Under the pieces are notes generated by a model that saw only the letters and a list, made by a program, of their open reading frames with translations, was not told the origin of the DNA and did not search any database. DNA of 64,000 bases, from the NCBI GenBank assembly GCA_014529385.2, contig CM043952.1, positions 62,976,370-63,040,369 of the forward strand, read 5' to 3'. This stretch comes from Adiantum capillus-veneris. Taxonomy: Eukaryota; Streptophyta; Polypodiopsida; Polypodiales; Pteridaceae. The stretch's first letter is position 1. The number at the start of each line of letters is the position of its first letter. Positions 45,781-61,561 of this stretch are shown piece by piece. The position numbers and the translations under genes are program-made.

Positions 45781-46360
45781 ATGATGCCTTCATCTTGTTT
45801 GACCCTGGCTCTACTCACAACTTAATATCAATGGAGTTGGGCACTAAGTTGGGCATTCAAGCTTTGGATATGGGAGATACAGTAACGATTGACACAACTT
45901 TCAAAGGACAGCAAGCCTCCGTTACTCCCTTGATTGGGAAGTTGAGGCTTCATGTCCAAAGCTATGTCGACAAAGAAGACTTTTTCATCTCTCCTCACCA
46001 AAACGAGTTGCTATCCTAGGGGCACCATGGTTCAACCGCATGGCTGCCAACATGCAAATCCCTGAAAGGAGAGCCTACTTCATCCTACAGGGGAAAGATC
46101 ATGTATCTAGATGTCAGTGAGTTTGGTCGTACTATACCACTTGTAAATTCACTGGCTTTTGATAATTCAATGAGGAGCTCAGTTTTTGCGTACATGCTTT
46201 TTGTCAAAGAGACCCTAAAAGATCTTAATGTTTCATCAAATGTAAATGGTAGGAATCAAGAAGAGTTAGACTTGTCTAGTTTTCTAAAAGGATTCCAAGA
46301 TGTGCTCATCGATGATATAGCTATGGACTTACCTCCAAAACGAGGGGATGATGACCATTG
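45720..46360 (+). pseudogene. Element A protease
   Basis: FILFDPGSTHNLISMELGTK (about 45790-45850) is the protease start. D-P-G replaces D-S/T-G, a variant also seen in other plant gypsy families. An ILGAPWF-like segment (about 46012-46032) is shifted one frame. The stretch to 46360 ends DIAMDLPPKRGDDDH, the usual linker to RT. Confidence 0.65.
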
Positions 46361-46430
46361 AATTGAGCTCCTACCAGGAAGCTCACCAAGCCTCCTTATC
46401 AAGTTTCCCAAGCTCAACAAAAAGGAGATC

Positions 46431-47640
46431 ATGAGGCAAGTACAAGAATTGGTAGATAAAGGGATGGTGAGACCTAGCTCCTCTCCCTTTTGTTCTCCAG
46501 TCCTTTTAGTGCAAAAGAAAGATGGTACATACCGCATGTGTGTGGACTATCGAGCACAAAACCAAATCACTATCAAAAACAAATTTCCTGTGCCTTGGTT
46601 AGATTTGTTTGATAAGTTACAAAGCTTTACCTACTTCAGCAGGATTGACCCTAAAAGTGGCTATCATCAAATAAGGATAGTGGATGAAGATATCCTAAAG
46701 ACCGCGTTTCGCAAAATATTTGGTCTTTATTAATATCTAGTCATGCCTTTTGGCTTGACCAATGCACTAACCATGTTCAATCATCTAATGGAGAAAATCT
46801 TTAGACTCTACTGCAAATTCACTGGAGTGTTCTTTGATGATATCATCATCTACTCCAAGTCATTGGAGGAACACAAGCAACATCTCCAAGAGAATTTTCA
46901 AGCATGAAGGGAGAACAAGCTATTTTTCAATCAAAAGAAAAGCAAATTTTTCCTTCAAGAGATTCAATACTTAGGTCAAATTATCTCTCAAGATGGTATC
47001 CGAATGGATCCATCAAAATTAGAGGTAATAAAAGCATGGCCTAATACAAGGAATCTACATGAGCTAAGAAGCTTTATTGATATGTGTGCATACTATAGAT
47101 GCTTCACAGCAAAGCTCTCTCAAATAGTAGGACCATTACAAGACTTAGCAAAGAAGAAAGTTAAGTATTCATGGACTGTTAAGGAGCAAAATTCTTTTGA
47201 CAGCTCAAAGAGAAGCTTACCTTCCAACTAGTCCTCATGCTTCCGGACCTCTCAAAGTCATTTGAGGTCCAATGTGATGCTTGTGGTGGTTTCCTTGGAG
47301 CAGTCTTGCTTCAAGAAGGACATGCCATAGCATATGAGAGCCGAAGTCTCAATACAATGAACAGGTCTTGGGCATTTGTGGGAAAGAGCTTTTAGTTGTT
47401 CTACATGCCCTAGACACATGGAAGCACTAGCTATTGGGGACTCCATTTATTCTACGAACTGACCACCAAAGTCTCAAGTACTTCATGACGCAAACCAAGC
47501 TTTCCAACAAACAAATGAGGTGAGCAAAAAAAAAAAATCCAATTTAATTTACATATTGCTCACATTGCTAGTAAGCACAATCAAGTGGCCGATGCACTTT
47601 CACAAGACAACCAAAAGTTAATGCGGTGTCTATAGCAACT
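46431..47640 (+). pseudogene. Element A RT and RNase H
   Basis: RT motifs in order: LVDKGMVRPSSSPFCSPVLL, QKKDGTYRMCVDYRAQN, FTYFSRIDPKSGYHQIRI, then TAA at 46731, [14 protein letters not shown] and GVFFDDIIIYS (F-F-D-D instead of Y-x-D-D, about 46830). The connection ELRSFIDMCAYYRCF and the RNase H QCDACGGFLGAVLLQEGHAI (about 47270-47330) follow. An A11 run near 47527 lies in a broken stretch. Confidence 0.75.
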
Positions 47641-47679
47641 CACAATGATCTATCTTCTATGATAGATGAGTATACTACT

Positions 47680-48620
47680 GACCCTGACTTTAGAGGCATA
47701 ATGTCAGCCCTTGCTTTGGGAAAGAAAGAGGAACCATTCACCTTGCAGGATGGTTAGCTTCTCCATGGAAATAGGCTATGTGTTACCTACTCCCTTCATG
47801 AGAAAGTAATGTATGAATCTCATGCTCCTCCCTATGCGGGCCATAGAGGCATCCAACCTACTTTCCAAGGATCAGAAACATATTTCTATTGGCCTACCAT
47901 GAAAGTGGACATACAAGAGCATGTTTCAAAATGTGTGGTATGCCAAAAGCCAAGCAACCTGGATTACTCCAGCCATTGCCTATCCCAAATTCACCATGGG
48001 AGAGTATATCCATGGATTTTACCTTTGGATTATTACCTAGGTCTATCCATGGGAATACAAGAATATGGACAATAGTCAGGAGGTTTAACAAGCAAGCACA
48101 CTTTATTCCTATCAGAAAGACTATTAAAGCACACTAAATGGCAACTCTCTTCATATCACAGATTTTCAAACACCATGGATTGCCAATATTCATCGTGTCA
48201 GATAGAGATCCTAGAATGACCAGTAATTTTTGGAAAGGTCTCTTTGAAAATTCAGGTACAAGATTGAACTTCTCTTCCGCCTATCACCCACAAGCGGATG
48301 GCCAAAGTGAGATAGCCAATCTTACGATACTCGATCTACTAAAGACTTATGTTACCGAAATAGATCAATGCTCACAATGGAAAAAGTACTTACCTCTTGT
48401 AGAGTATGCGTACAATAATACTATCCATACTTCTACGGGAAAAGCACCTTTCAAAATCATTGAGGGAAGACCTATAAGTCCCTTGCTACTCAAAGCACAT
48501 GGGAAGATCTTTGTTGTCAATGAGTGTAGCCATGACCAACAAGAATCTTTCCAAAAGATTAAGGAGGCTATATCCATCTCTCAACAAAGGCAAAAAGCTG
48601 CTCCTGATAAGCACTGAAGG
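47680..48620 (+). pseudogene. Element A integrase
   Basis: Zinc domain: YESHAPPYAGHRGIQPTF..YFYWPTM..CVVCQKP (about 47812-47955). Core: SMDFTFGLLP (first Asp, about 48010), FIVSDRDPRMTSNFWKGLF (second Asp, about 48195) and YHPQADGQSEIANLT (Glu, about 48285), so all three catalytic positions survive. One frameshift near 47960 and stops near 48137 and 48617 break it. No chromodomain was recognised after it. Confidence 0.8.
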
Positions 48621-48947
48621 GCCTTAATGTTTAAACAAAATGATTGGGTATTACTTAAGTTTCCCAAGGCTCGATTGAGGCAAACGATGGGTAGAAATCC
48701 TACCGGCCATAAAAACACCAAGTAGAATTTATCACTCTACTTTGGGAGAAAGAAATGGACTAAAGAGCATACATGCTTGCAGCAGCAGCTATGTCTCCCA
48801 AGCACCAAATGGATTAGCCATCTATTTTGGAAAGATGTCATAGGCTAAAAAGGGATTCTCTACCGCTAAGAAACATTAACTAATGACTAAGGCTTTATCT
48901 TTTCTATCTCATAGTCGAGGACGACTATGATTTCAAGAGAGAGATAA
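48621..48947 (+). other. Element A 3' internal end
   Basis: Short non-coding stretch after integrase. The purine-rich CAAGAGAGAGATAA directly before 48948 is the likely polypurine tract. Confidence 0.6.
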
Positions 48948-50515
48948 TGTCATAAAATTTGATATCTAACCAACCCAAATGATTTTCTCATATTAGATTG
49001 ATCATTTATTGTGGGAGAATAAACGGGAACAAGGGTTAGAATATAAACATGTGCTTATAGATATATCTCAACACGGGGCCAATGGTAAAGGGGTCCAAAT
49101 AAGAGATGGTTTGTCAAAGAGCAAGGCTAGCCAATGGAGCTTAAAAGACCTTAGTGTTAGCTTGATTAAAGACCTCCAAAAGGTTAGTGTTAAAAGTCCT
49201 TTGACCTTAGGTAAGCTAGGGCTAAGCTTGAGGTGGGAACCCGTCCCAAGCTTGAGGTGCTTGTCGTGCTTGCTGACTAAGGTGCTTGAGGTGCTTGCCG
49301 TGCTTGCCGACTAGGGAGCTTGAGGTGCTTTGTCATGCTTTCTGACTAAGGTTCTTGAGGGTAAGGTGTTCAAAAATTCAATCCCAATCCCTACTCAAGA
49401 GGGGGCAAGCCCTAAAGCTAGGGGGATGAGAGAGAACACACACACACACACACACACAAGGAAAGCCCAAGCCTCAAGAGGTAGCAAGGGCACATGTCAA
49501 GCCCCTACCCATGTTGCCCTCATGGTGTGCCTAAATCCTATTGGTTTGACTCTCAAGGTGTCCAATGATAGATTAGTTAATTTAATTAATTGTTTTTTGC
49601 ATTTATCAAGTCCTTTCTCGCAAAGTGGAAAGGTGGAAATTCGTCCCAAGGCTACCCTTGTTGCTTGTGATTGGCTAGGCCTAGAAGGGTCCAATGAGCT
49701 TCAAGCATGAGCTACAAGGGGGGGGGGGTCGACCAAAGCAATAAGGGGGGCTACTTGGGGGGTATACTCTCCCACACACACTCACACACGCCCTCATTGT
49801 GTGAAGTGCAAAGTGCAAGAGCTCCATCTCCTTCTCCAAGCTAGTAGAGAAGTTGAGAACCTACACCAATGCGCTTGGCTATGGAATGCAAATCCAACCA
49901 AGAGCCATGCTTCAATGCTTAAGCTTTCCATCTCCTCCATCTTCATTACTATGCTATTATGTATGCTAGCAAGAAGAGTGGTGATAAGTGAGGAACTACT
50001 TCTTTCTCCTATGGAATGTTTCTTCTTCCTCTTCTCCTACTTCTTTCTCCTATGGAATGTTTCTTCTTCCTCTTCTCTACCCTCATTTCCCGCTAGCTCT
50101 CTCCACCTTTGAAGGTGTTTGAGGCCTTACGAATGAAGCTTGGGATAGTTAATTCTTTTTACAAAATTTATGTTATGCTCGTGATGCATGAAGCTTTTCA
50201 TCTTCATTGCATCACCTAGGTCACAAGGAACACAAAGATTTTATTGTACCAAGTCTCTCTTAATGGGACAATCTATGTACAAATGCCTATTGGAGGGGGG
50301 ACCGGCTCCACATAAATCCGGTCCTCAACTATTGTCAAGGTCTCTAAACTCTCTCTCTTGCAAAAGTATTGTTCATGCCAAGTTAATTAAGTACTATGTT
50401 TATGTTTCTATCATCAATTAAGTTCACCCTCTATGTTCTCAAAGTAATCTCACAAAAATGCTCTCTTTAATTCTCCTTCCACTTTTCTCAAATTTCATGG
50501 GCCATCTCCATTACA
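48948..50515 (+). repeat. Element A 3' LTR
   Basis: Intact 1568-bp LTR, TGTCATAAAATTTG to CATCTCCATTACA. It has the AGGTGCTTG minisatellite (about 49245-49365), a CA patch (49436-49459), a G10 run (about 49719) and a doubled CTACTTCTTTCTCCTATGGA block (49995-50060). It serves as the empty-site reference for the three insertions in the 5' LTR. Confidence 0.92.
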
Positions 50516-51265
50516 AACTCATGTGAGGGTATATGGTTAGTTAACTCAGACCGCACAGGCAGATATGAATAAAGCGGTTTTCTTTTGTGTTACTGTTTGT
50601 TGTATGAGTATCATATGGGTAAAGCAATGTGATAGAGTGTTAGTTTATATTATGGAGCTAAGCTTGATGCATTGGTTTAAGGTCAAACACCTTCATTTTC
50701 ATATTATGTATGCTCCCGAAAATGGCAAAAATTTGTTTTTTGCATATGTGTGAAGCTATGGTTTATGGTCGACCTAAGGGTCGGAGCTATTTTGCATCAT
50801 GTTTATGGTGATAGAATGATATCATATGATGTATGGAACCTTATGGATAGATATGGATGCCTCATGTGCATGGTTATAATTGATTTCCACTTTTCTAGGT
50901 CAAAACTAGCTCTATGTGCTAGAAAGGTGAAGTGCAGATGTGATGCATCAACTTTCATGATTAGATGTTGTAAAGATTGGATTTTTATATCATGTTTGGT
51001 TTTTGGTTTGACTTACTTTATGCATGAAAAGCTCATGTCTTAAGGGTCATGTGCGTGGACTCCTATTGACTTCAGTGGATATGTCAAACTCCAAGTGTGG
51101 GAGTTGGTTCAGTGTGAATATGATTGGTGGTTAAGGGTTGAGATCCCTCATGGATTATGGTTGTGATTTTTTTGGTAGAATCCAGTGTGGATCTTGGTTT
51201 TTTTCTGGATGTAGTTATGCGGCCAAAATGCTGGCGAAAGTTTTGTAGCAATGTTATGTTCTAAA
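50516..51265 (+). repeat. Repeat X, copy 2, right part
   Basis: Continues from 35281 and matches 6988-7271 plus 13086-13556 without interruption, showing the site before the CATTAGGA element entered copy 1. Confidence 0.8.
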
Positions 51266-52099
51266 GTGGTTATGCAGAATTGGTTGTGCCTCACCCGAGT
51301 TGGATGGAGTGCTCACCCGTGTGATGTGATTGGATTATGGTTTATGGTTTTGAGATTAGATCATGAAGTAATTTGGATGGTTTAAGCGTGTAAGGGTACA
51401 TTCTTGCCATACAGTCTAACTTCTTGGAAGAGATTGTTTGTGCATATAGCAGGTGCTATTGTGATTGGACTCACGAGTTATGTTTCTCATGGCAGCATCG
51501 CTACAAGACTAGGATCACCTACATTACTTAGTCTTAGATAAAAGGGCCGTTGACATGAGGCTTTGCTGGATTTGGGGTATTGCCTAGGTCTTCTTCTTTT
51601 TTTAGGCTCATCTACACTATTAGTGCGTCAGGGGTTCAACGACCTATACAGCTAATGCGTCGGGGATTTTGCCTTGGCTTTGCCTAAACACCCAATGCTG
51701 GGTATCGAAGAGGCGTGGTGCGTAAACTGGTATGGGTTGTGTAGATACCCTACCACTTACTGGTACTTGAGATCATTTCAGAGCTCGGGTTCATGGAGGC
51801 AGGCGAAGCGGCCTCAGCTTATGTCTGGCTTAGGTAGGTTAGAGGTGTTCTGCCTTACTCCTGACGAAGTGAAATTCTCTCTGTCTGTAGTAGAGCGGAA
51901 GTGGACGGGTGGACCGTTTAATCCCTACACAAGGTCCGGTACTCTGCTAGTTATTTTATCATATTCTTTTTGATGTTATGGTATGTACCCAAATTTTGTC
52001 ATTGCATTAATACATTGTTGCTTGTTTCATTTAAAGGGATTTAAAGATCCTTTGTTGTCTTTCTCTTGTGTCTTTGTGCAATCTATTTCACCGTCCACT

Positions 52100-52100
<1 letters not shown>
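51266..52100 (+). other. Stretch without recognised gene
   Basis: An ORF of 99 codons at 51674-51973 shows no family resemblance. No repeat partner elsewhere in the window was seen. It may be a further part of X. Confidence 0.4.

Positions 52101-52104
<4 letters not shown>

Positions 52105-52184
<80 letters not shown>
52105..52184 (+). repeat. (CT)n microsatellite
   Basis: Forty uninterrupted CT units. ORFs through it are artefacts. Confidence 0.97.
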
Positions 52185-52188
<4 letters not shown>

Positions 52189-52701
52189 GCAGTGCGGTGT
52201 ATACATATATTCATCCGAGCCACAATGTTATATTTTTCCTTGAGTATGCTTTCATCCATAACACCATTCAGGGGTAGCACTAGTCGCTAGGTACCTCCGG
52301 ATGCAGTTCGGCTCATGGTCTAGGTACAAGGTCTCTACTCAAAATGTCTCTTGTCTCTTCTTCAGCTACAAGGTCACTATATGTAAAGAGATGATGAAGC
52401 CCCCGACCCTTGTACCTCTCAAACTGATTTACAAAAGAATCTGAAATGGCAACATTGGAAAAACAAGATCCCTAAAATCTACTCTCCCTTTAGATTAAGG
52501 ATGAAAGATTCGATCATTTGATTTGTTTTTGCCATGCGGTTATCCCTCCCCCTTCCTGAGGGATGAGTGACTTCTCTTTTACTGCTAATTTAATTCTCCA
52601 CTTTTCATAAAGAAAAAAATACAGGAGAGTGCATGGAGACTTGAAGTTGATACAATGTTGAACAAATTATATGAGCTAGTACCTTGTCACGAGCCTAGGA
52701 G

Positions 52702-55397
<2,696 letters not shown>

Positions 55398-55458
55398 CCG
55401 CCCTAACCCAGGCACCATACACAATGGGTCAGTAGTAGGCCTATTGTGTATGGGCCTA

Positions 55459-57440
55459 CTACCTTATGAGAGTGATAAGACTCTCTTTTTGGAATAACAG
55501 TCCAGGCCAGTTGTGCCTAATGAGAGCCTGAGTGATGATATTACGGATTTGATTGTAATTAAATCCATTCAGGCAGTATTTTTTAATAAGTACTGAAATT
55601 TCCTCCCAAGCAATGGAAGTAGACGAAGAAGAGTAGTAGATTAAGTGTAGAAGTCCAATACAGGAGCTGATAGAGGATTTGTAGGGCCTATTGCTGTTTC
55701 TTTTGATGAATTCTATGTGTGGTAGTTTGAGAAGATCCTTTTTCCAGATGAATCTCAAGTCGTATCCTCCTGTAGATGGGGCGTGAAGGGATATCGATAG
55801 GTTAAGAAAGTGGGCTGTTTTGCAGAAATCCCCAAGAGTTGAATCCTCCGGGATAGAGGTTGGCTCAATTTTTAGGCACTGGGGGTATATTTGATCAATC
55901 TCAGATGAGAACAGTCTGTTGTTGACACTAAGTATGTCATCCATATACCTGAAGGTGTGTTTGAATAGTGGGAGAATTTTATGGTTGGTTTCCATGTTTT
56001 TCAGGCACCATTTGTATTCAAAGAAAGCTAAGTAGATGTTACACATAAGTGGTGAGCAAGAGAAACCCATCGGGATTCCAAGGCATTGATTATAGCATTC
56101 GCCTCCTGCTATAATAATACAGTTGTTTAACAACCAAAAAATGTAGGAGCATCGTTTTATTTCATCAAAGTGTAAAGGGTTAATGGATTGAGATGCTAGA
56201 ATCCATCTGGGTTTTTTTGCAAGAGAGATAAAGAAATGCTTTCTTTTTTTGGCATTGGTAAATGCTAGGTTAATGACCTTGGCCAGTACAGTTTTAAGGC
56301 CAAGATCTCCGTTCAGTGGGATGTTTTCATAGCACTGTGTGATATCAGCTGTAAAGATGTGAAAAATATGCTGAGGAAGGTTAAGTGTAACCTCTGTAGC
56401 ATTTTCTGTAAGCCAGAGGGGATTACATTGGATATTAAGAAAATCCTTACAAATTTTTTGTTTTTCTGCACAGATGATTTCAAATTCTGTGAGAACAAGA
56501 TCAAGGCAAAGAGTAATATCTTTGGTGATATCTGTGAAGATACAATTGGAGGCATCAGATATCCACCTGAATTTATGTTTGTGGATTTTATATGTCGGAA
56601 ATAGTATTGGTAACTTGACGTTACTGATAGTGTAGCCTAGCTATTCTAGATGTATAGAGATTTTGTTGGAGATATCTTGTGGTGTTTTATTGGTAAGATA
56701 GAATTATTTTCCTGCAACCCGTTCCCGTGCAGCTTTCCAAGCAAGTTGTTTACACATAATAGTAGGGTAGTTGGAGCTTTTGTCAAGCCCTACTACTAGC
56801 CAATTTTCTGAGATAGTTTGAAAGTCGATGGCTAACTAAGGTGTAAGCCAAGAGTTATCAGAAGAAAGCCATTTTCTAGGAAGTAGAGAGATTTTTTTAA
56901 GGAAGCATTCCTTAACTAACTCTTTTAAGTCCGGTAGGACTGTCATCTCCAGTCGGAGAGTACTGACAAGGTCAGTGAGGCAGCTAAGTAAAGCTGCTAA
57001 GGCGAGGTAGGGGTTTTTTGGATAGTTGGGAATGTGATTGAGTCCTTTGGCAAGGAGCTTTCGGACTGTAGTATTGTTGATAATGTTGAGGTCTTGAGTA
57101 CAGACATGGTAGACACATTCTTTAAAATGCCTACAGAATGCGAAAAAATGATTGCAAGTACAGTGAGGGATTGTTTTTTGTCTAAGAAAGTCATTGTTAA
57201 GAACTAATCCTTTTAGAGGATGGTGATATCTCCATCCAATGAGAATGTTGTCAAGTAGTTTATGGTTACCAAAAAATATGTCAAAACACTCACAAAAGAG
57301 ACTTTTAGGTGGGATCCAATCAAGGAGAATGTTGTGATAGAGACAATGCACGTAGGTGGCTCCAAAATTCGAATCCACTTTGCTGAGAACTTTTCTTACA
57401 CATGAATTTGTAGATACCTTTGTCCTAAAAATGTCCTCCT
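55459..57440 (-). pseudogene. Penelope-like reverse transcriptase, three stops
   Basis: One minus-strand frame is open from about 57440 to 55459 except for TAG at 56836, TAA at 56704 and TAG at 56641. In order: HCTCNHFF..LLAKGLNHIPNYPKNP (upstream conserved block); VVGLDKSSNYPTIMCK (DK motif); FPTYKIHKHKFRWIS; FTADITQCYENIPL, RT motif A with its Asp (about 56340); CLGIPMGFSCSPLMC, motif B; FRYMDDILSVNN, motif C with intact DD (about 55945); HFLNLSISL; and a C-terminal helical thumb. The K-x-H-K, PMG..SPL and Y-M-D-D set resembles PLE RTs rather than LTR or LINE RTs. It copies element RNA, in PLEs by target priming. No endonuclease domain is seen C-terminal to RT. Confidence 0.7.
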
Positions 57441-58513
57441 TTTAGAATTTTCAGTTTGCAGTCCTCCACCGTTGATGTAGGGAGGTTGGCTAGGTAAACC
57501 CAAGTTTCGCTGAGAATTGGAGCCAAGAATGCTTTGTTTGGTAGAGCCCAGAGTTGATGGTCTACCTCGAGAGATTCAATTTCTATTTGTCTTAATGGTA
57601 AGACTGGAAAGACTTTTGAGATTTTAGGGACCATCTCAAGGAGATTGACATCATTGAGAGAGCAGAGGTTAGATTGAAACTCTTTTACTGCCTCTAGAGC
57701 GGCACTATCCCGACAGAAGATTCCACCTGTTGAAGGGATGGCGGGGGTATTAGGGGTGCAAACAAATGATGGATTAAGTCCACAGAGTTTTCTAAGGAAA
57801 TTTGTCAGCTCAGCACCAGATGAGGAGAAAAGGGCAAGCTCTTGCTGATATTGTGAAGCAAGGACAGGAAGTTGGGCAATGTACTGGGATAGTAGATTAA
57901 CACCTTCTATGGGGTCTTTGTCTAAAGAAGCTAGAATTTTTACCCAAAAAAAGATAACATATGTAAGACTGAAAGCTTCTTGTCTAAAATTAGGGCAGAG
58001 TCATAAATAAGTTGTGATGCATCCAAATTGCTAATACATCTGAGGACCAGAGAGGAGGCCACAGAGAGGGGCTCCGAGGTGAGTTCCAAACCTTGAGAAA
58101 GGGCAAGAGTCTGCAAAAAACATTGAGGTAAGGTAAATCATTTCTTGCCATAGTATGTGATACATGTTTTGGCTTTCCTAGGAAGGAAAGGTCTAGATCT
58201 AGCCGCTATGGAGTCTTTTGGTGCATGTTCTTTTATGAAGAGCTTGACCTGGTCAAGGATCTTTGCGTGATTTTTAGGGTTGTGATTTGTACTCATGCGA
58301 GCTGTCAGTCTATACTGTGAGCAGTCCTGAAACACAGTTGATATAAAGATTAGAAAAGTGTCTTCGAGGTAAAGTCTTTTTTGGTCCTGCAAACCTTAAA
58401 CCGGCTGAGCCAGAGACTATGGTAGCCGTGAGCAGGGGACCAGAAGAGAGTCTAACAAAGGGGCCACCTAACACCAGCCTACCAAAAAAGGTTTTAACGA
58501 CTGTGGGTCCCAA
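57425..58513 (-). pseudogene. Upstream part of the PLE-like ORF
   Basis: Exon-like open pieces lie upstream of the RT: 58392-58138 (same frame as the RT), open stretches to about 57960, and 57700-57425 in the next frame, ending LKILKGGHF. A one-base frameshift near 57440 joins the last to the RT frame. No GIY-YIG or zinc finger was recognised. Possibly the N-terminal domain of the polyprotein, decayed. Confidence 0.4.
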
Positions 58514-58592
58514 TATAGAACTCTATTCTATCGAGAATATCCTAGGCTAGCATCCCGGTATCCCCGGAGGGAAGACCCTATGTATAGGATGA

Positions 58593-61063
58593 GTGTGTAG
58601 CTGTATTAAATCTTACTTAATAAGACACAATTGAACTTTTACATTCAAAAGACAACTGGCCAAGGATCAATGAATTGATTTGTACAAAAATAACTCAGTA
58701 TCAGAATTATCTAAGTACAAAGATTGTGAGAAAGAGATCCTCTTTCAATGTGGTTTGGTAGTAAAAAAACTTCCCCGTTTTTCAATGGATATTTCATAGC
58801 AAAAGTGCTGCTTGCCAAAGAAAAGAAACCCTCCAAGATAAGATAGAGTCCTTACCTGCATCCATCCAAACAAGACAACAATTCAGTTAGCCTTGGATGT
58901 GTTTTACAGGTATTAATGGACTATATCAGTTGTTATCCATGTCCATCTTTACAAAATTTAATTACTTTAGACAAGCTAGGTTATAGAGAGATTTTTTTTT
59001 AAAAACAGTGAGGTCTACTTGTTTAAGCCATAGCTTGGTAGCTATGCTTGAGCTCATAGAAACAACCATATACTTACTAGTCAATAAAGTTTTGTAAAAA
59101 CTCCATTCTTATCACGTGAGACCACATTTCTCGAGTCATATCTCGGTATTTATGCCAAGTTTTGAGAGTACCAACCATATACTTACCTTCAATTTCCCAA
59201 GCTTTCTCCATAGCTAGGTAGCTATGCTTAAAAATAACAGTAGCAACTATTCTCTTTCCAAAAAGAGTATCAAAAAAACCTATTCAAGTGGAGCTTTTAT
59301 GTTTATGAGAAAGAGGTCAAATTTTTCCGCAATGTTGAGAGTAATCCCCACATTCTTACCTTCAAAAAACTTCGAGTTTCTCATTAAGGCCTTAGTATTC
59401 CATTCAGTTCGACAGTATTCAGCTCTATTTTAGCCAAGATACTTTTAAGTGTAGCGTCTTTTTATCAATTCCTTTCCACATGCTAAAAAAACCATATACT
59501 TTCCTTCATAAAGAGCAGAATATCCAAAGATTGGTAGTTCCCCTAAAAAAAACCCCAGGGTTATGCCAAGCAAGAGGTCATCCTTCCTCACATCGTGAAT
59601 CCATACACAGTACCCCATGTTTTGAATGATACAAAGCTAAGATTAGCTTTTTTTTAAAACCAGTTTTAACGTCAAAAGATTAGTTAAGCCACAAGTTTGA
59701 GATAACTCGCAACAGCTTGAGAAAAAAAGGCAGAAAAAAACCTTTTTTTTTTAAAAAAACAGTGACATAACCAGTCCATCATGCTAGTTTTTTTTCCAGA
59801 GCCAAGTGACCATTAGGTTCACACTCAAATGCTGCTTCTATTCATATATTTGGGAAAAACCAATTTTTCCGTCAGTTGAAACAGATGTTTAAGAACGGCC
59901 ATGAAGCCAAGCCAACCAATATACTCCCAACCATATACACCTGTACATGCCAACATACTGCCCCATATCTACCTAATAATTTTATGCAGAGGTGAAGTCT
60001 TTCCATGGTTTTTTTTAGAGCCATTTCATCATACTGTGGCAAGCCTCGGCTTCTATGACAAATTTTTCTCTTCAAAAAAAACCGAAAACAGAAAATACCT
60101 CCCTTCATTTCCTATGCATAAGTGATTCCAAGGTCATCAATAATGCCTAGGCCTATCAGAAAAAACAAGTAGATAGGAGCTTGGTGATAAAAAAAATTAT
60201 ATGCAGTAACGAAAAAATTGTCCAAGGTTCCGCAGCAGAACAACCACTATCCATCAAAGTATGCCTTAGTTAGTACATCCAGTCATTTCCCTTGATCTGC
60301 CCAAGAGATGCCAGCCCATCTAAATATGTCCCACCCTAATTGAGGGCAAAAGAGTAGGTAGCACTACCCATATGCTGCTACAATCTTTCTTTAGGGGAAA
60401 AAACGTTTTAGTCAAAGAGAAAAAAACCAAAGACACCTATTCTGCAGTCATTTAAACGATTGCCAAAGCCTTTGAGAGCTTTATGTAGTATTTAGCAACC
60501 ATATGCTATGCTAGAACATCTCCAGAACCACTGTCGGTCAAGGGATAATAACCATTAAGCTTGATCAAGCCTCATGCTACAAAAAAAACAGCAGTCGGTT
60601 TCTGGCGAAAAACAAGACAGTTTAGGAAGACTTATAATACCTGTGGTGACTGAGTAGCAAGCTCCATTGCTTTTGGTATTTCAAGCGGAAATAACACAGA
60701 ACGGGTTTACCCAATATACATACTGAATCTCAAGCTAAGTGAGGGCTAAGGAGTGCCCTCACCTTTATAGGTTTGGTATGCACGCTTTCCTGAGTGTCTG
60801 AAGTGAAGAGAGTAGAGCCGCCCCATGCTGTGAGAGCGCCTCGTGCGTCAAATGCCATTACTGCCAGGGGAGAAAGCTCACCTTTACACGGTCCGAGGAT
60901 GGAAGGAGCCGCCTTCCTTCTGTAATGATAGTTTTGAAGATTTTTTTACGAGCTCCTTGCCCAATACCCAAGTCGGTGGCACAATGCTAGTAATGTAGGC
61001 CCTACTTTGCCAATAGGGGGGGAGAGGGGGGGGAGATATATAAGACTCCATAATGTTCACCCA

Positions 61064-61130
<67 letters not shown>
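58593..61130 (-). repeat. Long direct repeat, copy 2
   Basis: Offset 5799 bp from copy 1 at the left edge. The G tract is reduced to GGGGGGGAGAGGGGGGGG and the (TG)n to about 33 units (61065-61130), after which unrelated sequence begins (AAGTGCCGCTATGCC). Confidence 0.92.
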
Positions 61131-61132
<2 letters not shown>

Positions 61133-61440
61133 GTGCCGCTATGCCAGTGGGAGCATGGGTGGATCTTCAGAGGGGCAGCCTCATGGTGACCCTTGTCCCT
61201 CATGAATGGGATGGTATGTATTTTACAAAGATCTCAAGATAGAGAGTTTATAGTAATGGCTATGAGAGTGAAAGACAAGGGTGCAACCATGTTTTCCACA
61301 AGATGTTAGAACTTGACAATGTGTGAAAGGGTACAACCTTTGAAAATTTCTCCTTATTTATCTTTCTTGGACCAAAATGGTTGTGTATTTCAAGCTTCAG
61401 TGTAGACTAGAGAAAGATACTGTATATTTGTGAGATTTGA

Positions 61441-61448
61441 ATGTGTGT

Positions 61449-61513
<65 letters not shown>
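61441..61513 (+). repeat. Compound (TG)n(AG)n microsatellite
   Basis: About 20 TG then 12 AG units, 50 bp downstream of the DUF1677 gene stop on its strand, probably in the 3' untranslated region. Confidence 0.95.
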
Positions 61514-61519
<6 letters not shown>

Positions 61520-61561
61520 GCTGTCTCATATACATATACATTACACATAATATGCTGAATA

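Larger units (their letters stand above)
35282..50515 (+). mobile_element. Gypsy element A with three nested insertions
   Basis: TG start at 35282 and CA end at 50515 are flanked by the 4-bp duplication AACT (35278-35281 and 50516-50519) inside repeat X. The 5' LTR is split by two CATTAGGA elements and a copia element. The 3' LTR is intact. Without insertions it is about 8.2 kb. The internal order after 43901 is primer-binding site, gag, zinc knuckle, protease, RT, RNase H, integrase, which is Ty3/gypsy. Confidence 0.85.

Noticed and set aside
51983-52290. Overlapping ORFs of Ser-Leu repeats
   Set aside because: They are translations of the (CT)n microsatellite in several frames.
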